Shown: positions 47,621-59,745, numbered from the stretch's first letter. The stretch: 64,000 nt of DNA from Platynereis dumerilii (GCA_026936325.1 JAPTHN010000011.1:26700501-26764500); one strand, 5' to 3'. Notes: generated by a model not told the origin, from the sequence alone. Program-made: numbers and translations.

Positions 47621-48688
47621 GGGCAGATTCCTCGAAAAGCAGCAAAATGACTTACCACAAGTTACATTAGCACAAAAATGGATAAGATCAGACATAATTG
47701 ATTCGTAGCTTCTTAGATTTTCTCAGGGTGCTTTTTCTGAGGATAGCTGGCAGGACAAAAAAAAAAACTGAAATCTAAATCTTTTACCGTGTAAATCCAT
47801 TAAATAAAATCTTAGGGTAAACACTATTTGCCGTTGGATTGGTAGATCAGAGTAACTAAAAATATGGCCTTTTGCTAATGTAACAACATTAAATGATGGA
47901 GGACGGAACTTTTTTATTCTGATACAACTGCAATATAAATGAAAGCACCAGCACGGTACCACTCCTGGCCTGCTCTTGGGAGACTTGGCTTTCAGTTCAG
48001 AAAAAAATTGAGATCTAATCATTTGTTCATTAACATAGTTTATACAGACAAATTTTGCTAATGTAACACTATGAAATGGACATATATGCGAAATTGTAGT
48101 TACATCAGCAATAAAAAAACAGCTACTGCACATAGCTGTTTATGTTTTTGGTGATTTATAGGCAAATAAGAAAGATTTTTCCATAAAATTTTAAAATTTC
48201 ACATTTGAAATTTGCACAAGTAGCAAAAACACAGAAAAATTCCCATGTAAAAGTTGCTAATGTAACCTCATTGTCCTGTGACGGAATCGAGCTACATTAG
48301 CAGTCTTTTTTTATTTATTTTTTTTTAAAGTTTTCTCATGACAAACACAATTAAAAATGGTTCCAAAATAATTTTCAAGATGTGTTTTATCAATCACACA
48401 ACATTACATTTTCCTGAATTGGTTATAGCAGATTCCACAGAGTGCCAAAGTAAGCAAGTCTGATCACCAGTAAGTTTGGTCGTCCAAAATTGTCCTCATG
48501 AGGGATAAAAAAATATCTTTCTAAGAGCAAAAAGCTACATATTTGAGGATTATTTTAATGATATTTATTCATTAGCTCACAGATGTACTTAGTAATAGGT
48601 TTACTTGCTTCAAGAAGCAACAGAGAGGTAACAAAAGGGTTGGAAAGTTTAAGGTACCCTCTGAGAGAACTTTTTGAGGAATCTGCCC
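47621..48688. mobile_element. GGGCAGATTCCTC element with gctaatgtaac words (1.07 kb)
   Basis: GGGCAGATTCCTCGAAAAG at 47621 is answered by CTTTTTGAGGAATCTGCCC ending at 48688. U5 has the empty site (ggttaccccggggttac at about 55616). The word gctaatgtaac occurs four times exactly, in either orientation (47661-47671, 47874-47884, 48057-48067, 48256-48266), with two near-copies at 48099 and 48291. The target duplication is short and ambiguous because the flanks are G/C runs. The 136-aa minus-strand frame 47723-48133 has no recognised domain. Superfamily unknown. Confidence 0.8.
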
Positions 48689-49904
48689 TGGGTAATTTAC
48701 CAGAGTAATCCAAATATAGCATCTTCATGATAAAATTTCTCACAGGACTGGCAGACACATACATAAGATTCCAACTCTATGGCCGGACTGCCCCAAAGCC
48801 ATTGAGTAATGAACGAATCAGGTGCTGTTGTATACTGGATTGCTGGTGATTGGAAGAGTAATTGTGTCCGTATTTGGATAGGCAAACCTTATTAGACCTT
48901 ACTCAGGATTTGCAGTAATCGGGATTTGCTGAGGAAAATGCCTCCAGGAGATTTGTTTTCTTTTTCATTATATTGTATCTTGAAATAAAAAAGAAAAATT
49001 GTTCTACATAAACTGAAGAACTGTGTGACTGAAGGTTGAATTATATACCAACTTGCAGTACATTTCTTTTGATTCATGTGACACCAGATTGCATGAAAAT
49101 TATCAAATAAAAATCTAAACAAGTTTAGGTCTCATCAGAAAGGTTTGGTTTCAGCTGCAAGTCTTCAGATAAAGTGAATGTTGCTTTCAATATTTACAAT
49201 GAAGTGTGTCATGACTCAAAAAAGGTTGCTGACAAAAGTTGCTCCATTGAATGTTAAGATGAATATGGAAGCAATAATTTTTTCCATATATCTGTTTCCA
49301 TAAGCTCAGTATTATACAATTAAAGAGAATTTTAGTCAAATAGCCACGGTATCCCCTATTTGCAGTAATACTTAATATCAGGCTTTTGTTTTGTGACTGC
49401 TAGGCATCCATTCTCCTCTTCGACTTGTTGATGGCTCAAAGGGAGCAGAGACACTCTGCTGGAATGACTGGTATTATGAATGTCAGACTAGTCTTGATGT
49501 CTTTTTTGCATGTCTTGCTCCCTATGTACCAAATAGTTTGCTTATACTGCAAATCCTTCTTTTGATTGTGTCATTCTAAAAATTTCACAGAGATTAGCAA
49601 ATATATAATTAACTGAACATTAATTGTAATGCGATCCAAATGATAAAATGAAGGAGTTACAGCCAGTTTAATTAGCATGATTTCCTTTTCAACTTGCTGT
49701 GTAGCTGTTTACTTTTAGCCTCAGTTTTAGGTTAATTAATCAGGCAGACTCATTCAAATAAATCTAAAATGATACATGGTATGCTAAAAAGAATTCCATG
49801 TTTTTTTAAAACTCCTGTTATATGGACTCTTAAGAGTATTATTTTATTTTTAAAAATTGACTACCCCTTTTATTTCATTTGTCATAAACTTGTAACTGCA
49901 ACCA

Positions 49905-50225
49905 AAAGATGCTCCCAAAGGACACACAACAATGACAACATACACAAGACATTGTTTTTTGGTGGAAAGCTCTTCTATTGTCACATAGAAATTAATTTAT
50001 GGTAAAATTGTGTTGCTACAACGTGACCGCAACATTGAGATTATTTTACTATGTGTTGACAATGTTGCTACAATGTTGCATTGCTCACGTCACAACTTCA
50101 CATTGCTTCACTGTGTTACAGCATAATTTCTGCCACACAATTCTATGTAATTTACGCAAACATTGCAATGTTGATGCTACATTTTCATAACATTGGTGCA
50201 ACATAGATATTCCCATTTGGCAGTA
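49905..50225 (+). repeat. acaacattg / caacgttgcca word segment, U3 copy
   Basis: Counterpart of 43085-43395, with words such as acaatgttgctacaatgttg and gcaacattgaga. Confidence 0.6.
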
Positions 50226-52422
50226 AGCAAATGGATGTCCCATGGTCTGAGACTGGTGTGATAACTGCCGCCACACACAGCTGTCTTTTTGTTGACAGAG
50301 TATCCATTTTTAATAACTTTGTAATTGTCCAAATAAAGGCTCTTTTCATGACTCCGAGGCATGAATTTTCTTCTTCCACTTGTTGATGTCTGGGAGAGAG
50401 CAGACAAATGAGTTAGAATGACTGTTATAAGAAAAGCGCAACCCTTCTTGATAGCTTTTTTGCGTGTCTAACTACATACCACGTTGTTACTGTGATTGAG
50501 AAATGTATTAATGGTTGAGAGTGCTCTTTGTTGTGCATATATATGTAGTGTTAAAGAAATCGGTATCAAATATAATAGTCTATTAAATTAGTCATTTCTT
50601 TGATCTGGATTACTGTTTCTTGAGTCGGAGCTAATGAGCAACAGAGGGACACACAGATTAAGTAGCTTTACATTTGCATTGACTTTTACAGACATCATTT
50701 TGCTCTTACATGATCGCTAAATCTATGTCAACTAAACTTATGGAAAAGTGTAACAATTTTGATTCATTCTAGAAATTGGTATATAAATGGGACTGGATGT
50801 TGGTTTTCTATTTCTATTTGATATATTGGGCTTTTTCGTGTCGCGTCTCATGAGTATATTATGCCACGAATCATGAACTGCTTATCCATGCAGCTGTTAG
50901 CCAGTCATATTTTCACAAAAGTTGCAATACCCTTGTGACAGTCAAGAGTGGATTGTGATGAAGTGCATTTTCTTATACAGATAAAAAGCCAACAAAATGT
51001 GATTGAATAAAACATGGCACCAAAAACCAAACAAAATGTCTTTGAGATTTCAAATTACATAATGTTGCATGGAAGCCTTTTTTTTATGTAGATGGAAGTG
51101 ATTATTGGCTTTTGTTTGGCTGCTTTAAAATTAGGATAAACATGATGCCTTGTAATCATAACAACAAACAAAGAGAACATTGTGCTTATTTGCCACACAA
51201 TGAAACATACATTTGTAAATCTGTCTGGGTCTGTTTTCGTGAAGACACAGAAATGTATAATTTACAGTTCATTGAAGCAATGTTGAGGTATTTCTTCCCA
51301 CCCACCAGACTTCTTCTCAAGAGATATTATCAGGGACCATCTGTTTGTTATTGCAGCTCAGACTTTGGTCACCTGAGTTATCCAAATATAGCATCTTCAT
51401 GACAAAATTTCCTGCAAGAAAACACATACATAAGATGCAAACTATTGGTCCAGACTGCCCCAAAGTCATTGAGTAATGTATGAATCAGGTGCTGTTATAT
51501 GCTTGATTGCCAGTGATTGGAAGAGTAATTGTGTCCGTATTTGGAGTGGCAGACCTCATTCAAGATTTGCAGTAAACACACTATGCAGAGGAAAACGCCT
51601 CCAGGAGATTTGTTTTCTTTTGCGTACTTCATAAATACTGTTTACATACAACCTTATGGCTTTCACCAATCGGTATCTTGAAATATAAAAGAACAATTGT
51701 TCTACATAAACTAGAGAACATTGTGGCTGCAGGCCAAATTATATGCCAACTTGCATAACATTTCTTCTTATTCATGTTACACCGCATTCCACATGTTCCA
51801 TGAAAATTACCAAATAAAAAATCTTAAGAAGTTTAGGTCTCATCTGAAAGGTTTGGTTTCAGCTACAAGTCTTCAGATAAAGTGAATGTTGCTTTCAATA
51901 TTTACAATGAAGTGTGTCATGACTCAAAAAAGGTTGCTGACAAAAGTTACTCCATTGAATGTTAAGATCAAAATGGAAGCAATCTTTTTTCTATATATCT
52001 TGCCATAAGCTCAGTATTATACAATTAAAAGAGAAGTAGTGCCAACTAGCCCCGGTATCCCCTATTTGCAGTAATACTTAATATCAGGCTTTTTTTGTGT
52101 GACTCCATTCTCCACGAAGGGATCAGACAATCTCTGCTGGAATGACTGGTATTATGAATGTCGAACTAGTCTTGATGTCTTTTTTGCATGTCGCGCCCCC
52201 TACATACCATTGGGTTGCCGTGTCTGCGAATCCTTCTCATGATCAATGCCATTGTGTTATTTTAAGAATTTCACAGAGATCCGCAATATATAATCAACTT
52301 TTCAGCAAAATACATGTATAATCAGCAAAACATAATAAATTGTTGAATATTTCTGATCAAGACACCCAAGTCACAGCAGTTTTAATAAGCATGATTTTCT
52401 TTTAAACTTGCTATTTAGCAGT

Positions 52423-53807
52423 AAAAGTTTTTTTATGATATGATATATGTTTATTAGCAACAAAGCGTATACATTGTTGAAATATGTAAATATATATGAA
52501 ATAGACAATACAATAAATTATATTAAAATAAAGTTAATAACATGTAAAATTAGTTATGCGTAAATTTAAATAGTGTATATATAAAATAAAATAAAAGATA
52601 ATCAAAAAAAAAAATTTTAAAAAGAGGGGACTATGTACATACAATTTAAAAATAAAGTAGAATACAACAAAGTACAAGCAGAACAGCTACTGGAATTGTC
52701 TTATACAATATGGCACAAAGCTATTAAAATATCTCTGAGTCTTTGTGCGTATTTGCGGAAACCTCCCTGCATTCCGTAAGTTATGCACCATTGTTCTGCT
52801 CTTGGGTAAAAGGCTATGAAGCTTGTGATGGTCGTTTGCTAGGGACAAAAACATCTTCTTACACTGAGCTTCACGTCTGGCGTAGAGTGATGTAAGCTTG
52901 GCCTTTTCAAGACTTTCATTGTAATTCAGGCTCGGGAAAATGATGGCCAAGGCACGTTTCTGTATTCTTTCAAGATCATTATGTAAGTACTGGGGTAAAG
53001 CAGGGTGAAATACAGTGCAGCAGTATTCCAGCACTGATCGTACAAGACTGGTATACATTGAGATGAGGTCAGATTGTTTAACACCTGCCCTTTTGCACAA
53101 TCTCAGTAAATACAGGCGTTTGCTTGCCTTTTTGATGGTCGATGAGATATGGGAGTTCCATTTAAGGTCTGCTCTTATGATTACCCCTAGTAGTTTAGCC
53201 TCAAACACTTGTTCTATCTCCGTGTTGTCCATAGTGAGTTTAGGTGGAGGCAACTGATTTCTTCTGAAGTCAAATATGATCTCCTTTGTCTTAGAGGTGT
53301 TAAAACGCATCTTGTTATCATTCGCCCAGGTGTTGAGATGCTCAATTCCTTGTTGGAGATGGCCCGAACTGTTATCTGAGGGACCTGATGTTTGTAATAC
53401 GGTTGTGTCATCAACATATTTAAAAGTCTTAAGATCTCCTGGTAGACGCAGGTCATTAATATATGACACAAAAGCCAGAGGTCCCAAAAGGGTACCCTGG
53501 GGACAGCCTGCATTCATGATGACGACATCCGAGAATGTTGAACCTATCTTTACACGTTGAGCTCTGTCTCTTAAGAAGTTTGCAGACCATCTTGTCAGGG
53601 ACTCCTGGACACCCAAATCATCCAGTTTGCTAACCAATACATTGTGATCTACCAGGTCAAATGCTTTGGAAAAATCACACAGAAGCATCCTGACAGTTGT
53701 GGATGAATTATCAGTTGACTTCAAAATATGGTCTATTATTGTCAGTAATGCCATTTCTGTAGAAGATCCCTGGATGCCACCGAACTGATTAGGGTCCAAG
53801 CTGCCTG
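52423..53807 (-). mobile_element. 5'-truncated non-LTR retrotransposon (CR1/Jockey-like), 1.39 kb
   Basis: Interrupts U4 between gctatttagcagt and ttgattggtccc, which are adjacent in U2 (about 45785-45830). It reads on the minus strand. The 5' end is lost inside the reverse-transcriptase domain, so no endonuclease or ORF1 remains. The 3' part comprises the end of the RT frame and about 260 bp of A/T-rich 3' UTR. 5' truncation is normal for LINE insertion by target-primed reverse transcription. No clear target duplication was found. Confidence 0.88.
52687..53799 (-). CDS. Reverse transcriptase, C-terminal two-thirds (LINE ORF2 fragment)
   Basis: A 370-codon open frame encodes the RNA-dependent DNA polymerase of a non-LTR retrotransposon. 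Motifs in order are: DPNQFGGIQGSS near the start; motif A CDFSKAFDLVDH with catalytic Asp at about residue 42; GCPQGTLLGP at 98-107; motif C YVDD at 128-131; LGVIIRADLKWNSHI at about 205-219; then the thumb-like region with SVLEYCCTVFHPAL and RIQKRA. The leftmost codon is TTG in a frame that continues to the truncation point, so there is no native start; the N-terminal fingers and the endonuclease are missing. The stop follows CIRQFQ. The CDF.KAFD/YVDD style fits the CR1/L2/Jockey assemblage; clade not resolved. No internal stop, so the copy is fairly young. Not a host gene. Confidence 0.92.
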   Translation of the reverse strand: MDPNQFGGIQGSSTEMALLTIIDHILKSTDNSSTTVRMLLCDFSKAFDLVDHNVLVSKLDDLGVQESLTRWSANFLRDRAQRVKIGSTFSDVVIMNAGCPQGTLLGPLAFVSYINDLRLPGDLKTFKYVDDTTVLQTSGPSDNSSGHLQQGIEHLNTWANDNKMRFNTSKTKEIIFDFRRNQLPPPKLTMDNTEIEQVFEAKLLGVIIRADLKWNSHISSTIKKASKRLYLLRLCKRAGVKQSDLISMYTSLVRSVLEYCCTVFHPALPQYLHNDLERIQKRALAIIFPSLNYNESLEKAKLTSLYARREAQCKKMFLSLANDHHKLHSLLPKSRTMVHNLRNAGRFPQIRTKTQRYFNSFVPYCIRQFQ

Positions 53808-54879
53808 TTGATTGGTCCCTAACTGCAATTTCAAGAAGTTAGAGTTGCTTGGACCACTTTCTACATAGTTTCTCAGCTTCATCTAACTGGCTAATGACCA
53901 GTCAAGCACCAATCAGGGGTAGTTGAAATTCTACGTAGCAAGTGGCTTTGCAACTCATACTAATTGAAATGGCAGTAATCAGGCAGAACCATTCAAATTA
54001 ATCTAAAATGTTACGTAGTAAGTTGAAAAGAAACACGTGTTTTTTAAAACTCTAGTAATGTAGACCCCTAAGTATATTATTAATACAATAAGCCCCTGCA
54101 AAGCTTTTTTACAGACTATATATTTTCATAGGTGTGTTGACACATTCCTGTACTTTGTATAATACTGATATTTGTTTTTGTATTTTATTTTTAAAAACTG
54201 ACAGCCTCTTTTATTCTATTTGTCGTAAACTTGAACCCAGACATTTGGGCCATGAACCAGAAATTGTCATGGATAATGATTGTGAATTACTGTCCTAGAA
54301 CAATATTATGGTCCAATCAGGTATGGTTACAACAGAAATATAGAGCTGAAGACTTCATTAATGCTTGTTGAAATCACATCATCTGGCAGTGCCGCCTCAG
54401 GGAAATGGTTTTCTCTCCTAATTGAAAAGAATGCGTGAGGAGAATATCAAAGGGCTGAGACACGATGTCTGGTAGGAATAACCTTCTTAGTGTCATAACG
54501 AACTAACTTTGAAATATGAATCAGAAAAAATAACCCTTTTGGGCCATGTCATATTTATACAGAACTAAAATCTGCAGTACGTGACCGCATGTCCAGTGGT
54601 CTTTGAGACTGGCACAATAACTTCATTGATGCACAGCCGTCTTTTTGTTGACAGATAATCCATATTTTCTTTAATAACTTTGGAATTGTCCAAATGAAGG
54701 CTCTTTTCATGACTCAGAGGCATCAATTTTCTTCTTCCACTTATTGATGTCTGGGAGAGAGCAGACAAATGAGTTAGAATGACTGTTATAGGAAAAGCAG
54801 AACACTTCTCGATTGCCTTTTCGCATGTCTCACCACATACCATGTTGTTGCTGTGACTGAGAGATGTTCAGTTTGTTCA

Positions 54880-56230
54880 CTTATGGTTCAGAGCGGTATG
54901 ATAAGTACTGAAACGACTGATTTACCAGAACTGAAACAAACAAAACATTTTTAAGCCTGTGACATCACCAGACCAAGTTGAAAGTTTATTGGACTGGATG
55001 TAGTTTTCTAATTTGATACCAGGCATTTTCATGACACGTCTCGTAAGTATGTTATGCCGTTAATCACAAACTGTTGATCCATAGTTATACAATTTAGCCA
55101 ATTTTACTGTCAATGTGCACAAAAAATAGCAATACCCTGGTGCCTGCAAAAGTAGATATTGATGATGTGCATTTTCTTATGTATAGGTAGAAAGCGAACA
55201 AAGTGTGACCAAAAAACCCAGCACACAGAAAAGCAAGAGGTTACCTCAACTCAAATATCTTTAAATGTTTTTTCCAATTTCATGATATTGCATGGATGCC
55301 ATTTTATTTTCTGTAACAGGTGGAAAATGTTGTTTGGCTGCTCCAATATTCAGGTAAACGCAGATGCCCCAAAGGATAACAACAAACAAAGAGAACATTC
55401 CGCTTATATGCAATACAATGAAACATGCATTATGTATATTTGCAAGGGTCTGTTTTCATGTAGGGACAGAACAGTATAATTTACGTACAACAGCTATAAG
55501 AAAAGTTGAGATATTTCTTCCACCCACCGAACTTCTTCTCAAGACAACAATAAATTTGTTTGGTCTTTGGAAATATTATCAGGGATCATCTCCTTGATAT
55601 TGTGGCTGAGACTTTGGTTACCCCGGGGTTACTTGCCCGAGTAATCCAAATATAGCATCTTTAAGATAAAATTTCCTACAGGACTGGCATGCAGACACAC
55701 ACATAAGATTCCAACTCTATGGCCAGACTGCCCCAAAGCCATTGAGTAATGTATGAATCAGGTGCTGTTGTATGCTGGATTGCTGGAGATTGGAAGAGTA
55801 ATTGTGTCCATATTTGGACTGGCAGACCTTATTCAAGATTTGCAGTAATCATGCTTTGCAGAGGAAAACGCCTCTTGGAGATTTATTTTTCTTTTGCAAT
55901 GTATTATATCTTGAAATAAAAAAGAAAAATGGTTCTACATAAACTGAAGAACAGTGTGGTTGAAGGCTATTTTATGAACCTAGTCAAAAAAAATGTCTTC
56001 CACATGTGATGTGATATTATATAAAAATTATTGAATATAAATCTAAAGGAGTTGTGGTCATATCACAGGCACATTCAGGTATTAGTCAATTGATATTCAG
56101 TATAAAACAGACTGTACTGTCAGTCCAGGTGACGGCCTGTGGTCACATCTGAAAAAACTTGGTTACAGCGATATCCAGGCCTACATAAAATTGTGTCATG
56201 ACTCAAAAGAAGTTCCTTACTGCATCACGA
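54880..56230 (+). repeat. Array unit U5 (type B, incomplete)
   Basis: Matches U3 from its start through the E block and on to about 56230 (tgtcatgactcaaaagaagttcc against 49206). The beta and alpha blocks are absent. It provides the empty site for the insertion at 47621-48688. The array ends here. Confidence 0.8.
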
Positions 56231-57215
56231 ACTTTCCTCTTTATTTAGTTATTTGTTTTTCGCAAGATTTGATTTTTACAAAGATTTGATTTTTACAAAG
56301 TTGATAATATTTATTTCATGGTGTTGTTCAACGAAAATCAGAGAGTAAGCAGAAGTGGAAGAATGACCTCCAAAATTAGGAACATATCATGCACTGAGAA
56401 AATAATTATTTGCCCAGACACTTATACTAAAATGATAAGGCAAAAGTAATCATCGCAGAGAATCTTGGTTCTTAATATATTGTTCCGGGGATGGGTTAAT
56501 GTTGACTTAAGTACTTCACCCATCACTCATCAGCCTACACACAGCAAATTTGATTATTATTGGTCTATCTTCTGTTTGAAATAAGTCAATATCATACTGG
56601 CCTTTGATACACTGCTCTGGTTTTGTGACACTGAAGTATGAATTATCTCGACTTTTTTGGCCGCTTAGACAACAATAGTGTTTTTGAAGTGTTTTATGAA
56701 ATATACAGTGTCCCTGTATTATAAGAATTTTGTTATAAGAATGATTTGACTTGAAAGACCTCCCTCCTCCCGAACACAGTAGTAGTTGCTAGTGCATTTT
56801 GCATCCTGATGTAGTTATTGTGATATCATGACAATATGTGAAAAGATTATCGCGAGAAGTTTGTGAACCGATATATCGCGATATATCGATTAATCGATTC
56901 AGCTCCAGTTGAAACTATTCATGAAGAGCACTTTTCAATGAAGCAAAATTAATAAAGGCAAGACATACTCCCTTCTTCATGAACGCATATATATTAGGGC
57001 TAGTCTTAAAACACAACACTCCTGTTTAAGTTGGTCAGCAGATCAGAAAGATCAATTAGATACCTCAAAATAAAGCACAAATGTGCGTGGGTAACGACAC
57101 ATCATTCCAAAATATTCTTAGAACACTTATATTACATCCTATCGGGCAAACTTATGAATTTAGATTACTTGTAGTTCCTAATCAGCAAAAGTAGGTTTTC
57201 ATATCATTACCCTAC
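56231..57215. other. Gene-free interval
   Basis: Contains an 18-bp direct repeat (gatttgatttttacaaa, 56266-56300) and cgatatatcgcgatatatcg/attaatcgat words near 56870-56900. The latter recall the inner words of the hAT-type MITE at 37489. No gene recognised. Confidence 0.5.
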
Positions 57216-57343
57216 TAGTGGACGGGTTAAGTGCAAAATATAGGCCTTTGACTTCAAGTCATGATGCAAAGGTCCCCTTTGGCAGAGATCTTCCTTGGTT
57301 CAAAACAAAAGATTTTAAGGTAAGACACACACCATATCTCAAA

Positions 57344-57881
57344 TTCAAGATGGCTGCCGGCGGCCATTTTGAATTTTGTGGAAAATCTCGAAAAATTGCT
57401 AATTTTGATCATAAATTAATGTGTGACATACCAATTTCCATCAAAATAAGATGACCATGACCTCTGGAATAGTCAGAAATAACTTATCATGAATTTCAAG
57501 ATGGCTGCCGGCAGCCATTTTGAATTTGTGTGGCCAAGATCAATATTAGATGCGTAAAGTGCATGGTGAGTCATTGGTGTTTATGATGTGAGGGTCCACT
57601 TTGGTATGGAAGTTGCTAATATCTCCAATTCTAAATATTATATCCCAAGGTACATGTATGATCACCATTTCCAAGATGGCTGCCACCAGCCATCTTGGCT
57701 TTTATACTTTATTTGTATTATTTAAGTCATTTATTTCAACACTGACAGTATCAATTCGGACTATTGAGTAACTGTAATGTGGCTACCCTCACTGGATTCA
57801 TTTATATTTATATAAGCCTATAAATAATGCAAAAGAAGCATTGGACTAATTTCAAGATGGCTGCCAATGGTTATCTTGATA
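57344..57881. repeat. Four atggctgcc hairpin words in the left arm of element 2
   Basis: Hairpins of the form aagatggctgcc ... ggc(a/g)gccat(t/c)tt lie at 57344-57373, 57493-57525, 57671-57698 and 57851-57881, at 150-180-bp spacing. They are mirrored in the right arm (near 60200, 60380, 60550 and 60705). The long arms thus appear to have grown by internal reiteration of one hairpin-bearing unit. Confidence 0.75.
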
Positions 57882-58279
57882 TTTCCATGTGAATTTGTAA
57901 AACATGAACTATTCGCCCTAAAATTAAGTGTAATACCTCTTTTTCGTGTAATTTTTGATAATTAATACTTTTGTGAATGTAAAAATGCTAAATAACCATT
58001 TTCATTGTGGCTATTAATAGCTAGGAGCTATTTCAGTATTTGTGAAATGATTGATTGGGGTTATTTTTTATCAATAGCTCAACAGATTTCATTCATATGA
58101 ATTTTTTAACAAAAAAAGCCAACAAAAGTCCCCACCTGGAGTGGATGAAATTACTTCTTTCTAGAAGGGCCCATACATGTAGTAGTGCAACTCTCTGATG
58201 TCCAGACTTAGCAGACACTGCTGGCAACAGTGCACCAATTACCAATTAAGTCCTCACTCAGCTCTGGTACACCAGTTGG

Positions 58280-58360
58280 AAACAGAGCCACAACCGGGGG
58301 TTGAATCTGGAATGCTGGACAAGAAGTCAAGCTTGCTAACCACTGATCCACTGTGTCAGC
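58280..58360 (-). repeat. tRNA-like relic (SINE head) inside element 2
   Basis: On the minus strand the sequence reads tggatcagtggttagc (box A-like) and, about 35 bases later, cagattcaacccc (degenerate box B). This is the layout of a tRNA-derived pol III promoter. It does not fold as an intact tRNA. It is probably the head of a tRNA-derived SINE or a tRNA pseudogene captured in the loop of element 2. Confidence 0.45.
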
Positions 58361-58589
58361 TCTCTGAGAGGTATTTTGCGCATTCCAGATGGTGTAGAAT
58401 GGATAAAGAAAATCTTGATATCAAAGTTAAAATGAAAATGCTTTGAATGTTGAAATCTCATTGTTTCATTACAAAGTTTAGGTTTTAACACTTCGTACAA
58501 CTTCAGAGAATTTACTATAATTATCATATAAAATAAAACATAGTAATATTATGAAGTAACATTTGCCAGGAGATTGGACTCTCTCATTT

Positions 58590-59290
58590 TATGGAGGGGA
58601 TAGTGAGGATTCTGGGACAAGGCGGAAAGGGACACAGGCAGACAGGAACAGACAGGAAAGGAAACAATTTAACATAGGAGCACTCAGAGCAGTTAGGAGA
58701 CTTTACATTGGGATGGGCCAAGAATAATTATGAGGAGCCACTGAGGTGTGTAGAGATAGGCATCAGCTTTGGTAACAGCGTGGGGGAAACACAGGTATCA
58801 AGGAGGATATCTTTAGAGGGCAAATGTTTGAGAGGAAGCAGAAATGCAGGAGAGAAGAAATATTTGGGAGGAGGCAAGAAAGGATGCGCAGAGAGAAGAC
58901 AGGGATGGAGGAGATAACACTACAAGGGGAGGAGGGAAGGGTTGTTGGAGAGAAGGAAAGAGCTATATGGGAAAAGGCAAGAGCTAGGGGAGAATGCAGT
59001 CACAGTAAGAGAGGTGTCCAGATCATGTTGAAAGAATTGAGAAGGATGAATTGGAGAAGGCAACAGCCGTCATGCAGGATGAGGCTACAGCTATAAAGAG
59101 CAGGCAAAGGCTAGGGAGGAGATGGCAAGCTGGGAGGTGGTAGAATGAGTGAGAGTAGTCATCAGCTAGGCAGGAGGCAGAGAGTAGGTTGTTAGATAAG
59201 CCCAAGAGATGGGAAGGAGGCAGAAAAGGAAAATGCAGAGAGAGGGAGATAGACAGAAAGCAGAAATGCATGGAGGTATGTACAAAGGAG
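58590..59290 (+). repeat. Purine-rich tract (left partner)
   Basis: The top strand is dominated by A and G (ggaggcaga, gagaggaag, gggaaaagg words) for about 700 bp. Frames of Arg/Glu/Lys-rich residues in it (58708-58917, 58824-59096) are low-complexity artefacts. Confidence 0.8.
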
Positions 59291-59374
59291 AGGGTAGATA
59301 GGGGTATTCCAATGAACTCCTTGTAGGTACTACATTGTGCACATACATTCACACAAGCATGACAATGATTCTGG

Positions 59375-59745
59375 CTTCCTGCCTCCTCCCCGAGCTTCTC
59401 TTTAGCTCTTACCTTCTCCACCTCTGCCTCCTCCAACTCTGTGTTCACCTGTTCCTACTTCTCCTACCTTGTGAGCCTCCCTAATAACTCCCTCTTTGCC
59501 TCTCCATAGTATATATATACTATGTAGGCTATTGTATGTGTCCTCTTTCTCTACATTTTCCCTTCTGCCTTCTCCCTGGCTCTTCCCTCCTCAAAAGATC
59601 TTCTTTCTCCCTCTCTGCCTAACATATACAATGTATGCATCTTCCATCTTTATCTTGCCATTCCCTTTGCATGCTTCCTCTTCACCTCCTCCTCAGCTCT
59701 TACCTACCATCAACAGCTCTTTCCTCCATATACCTGATACTTGTT
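59375..59745 (+). repeat. Pyrimidine-rich tract (right partner)
   Basis: The top strand is dominated by C and T. Its complement shows word-level similarity to the purine tract (for example gaggcagaaaaggaaaatgc at 59218-59237 against the complement of about 59556-59575). The pair therefore forms a loose inverted repeat inside element 2. Confidence 0.7.

Larger units (their letters stand above)
46881..50530 (+). repeat. Array unit U3 (type B)
   Basis: First half (46881-47620) is nearly identical to U5 (54880-55620). Second half (48690-50530) is closest to U1. Net of the private 1.07-kb insertion the alpha-to-alpha distance is about 2.57 kb. The frame 47351-47650 and its relatives are not conserved between units. 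Confidence 0.85.
50531..54879 (+). repeat. Array unit U4 (type A)
   Basis: Full A unit: E block 51070-51640, complete beta block 52040-52290, then, after a LINE insertion, the 53808-54200 stretch and the alpha block 54580-54870. Net of the LINE the alpha-to-alpha distance is about 2.97 kb, equal to U2 after adding back its 515-bp deletion and removing its hAT insert. Confidence 0.88.

Noticed and set aside
52423-53807. Full-length LINE or endogenous retroviral pol
   Set aside because: The reverse transcriptase has the non-LTR motif order and thumb, with no protease, RNase H/integrase or LTRs. The endonuclease part is absent because of 5' truncation.
58708-59096. Possible coiled-coil protein (Arg/Glu/Lys-rich frames)
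   Set aside because: Explained by the purine-rich tract of element 2; two frames are open over the same stretch and no real heptad pattern persists.
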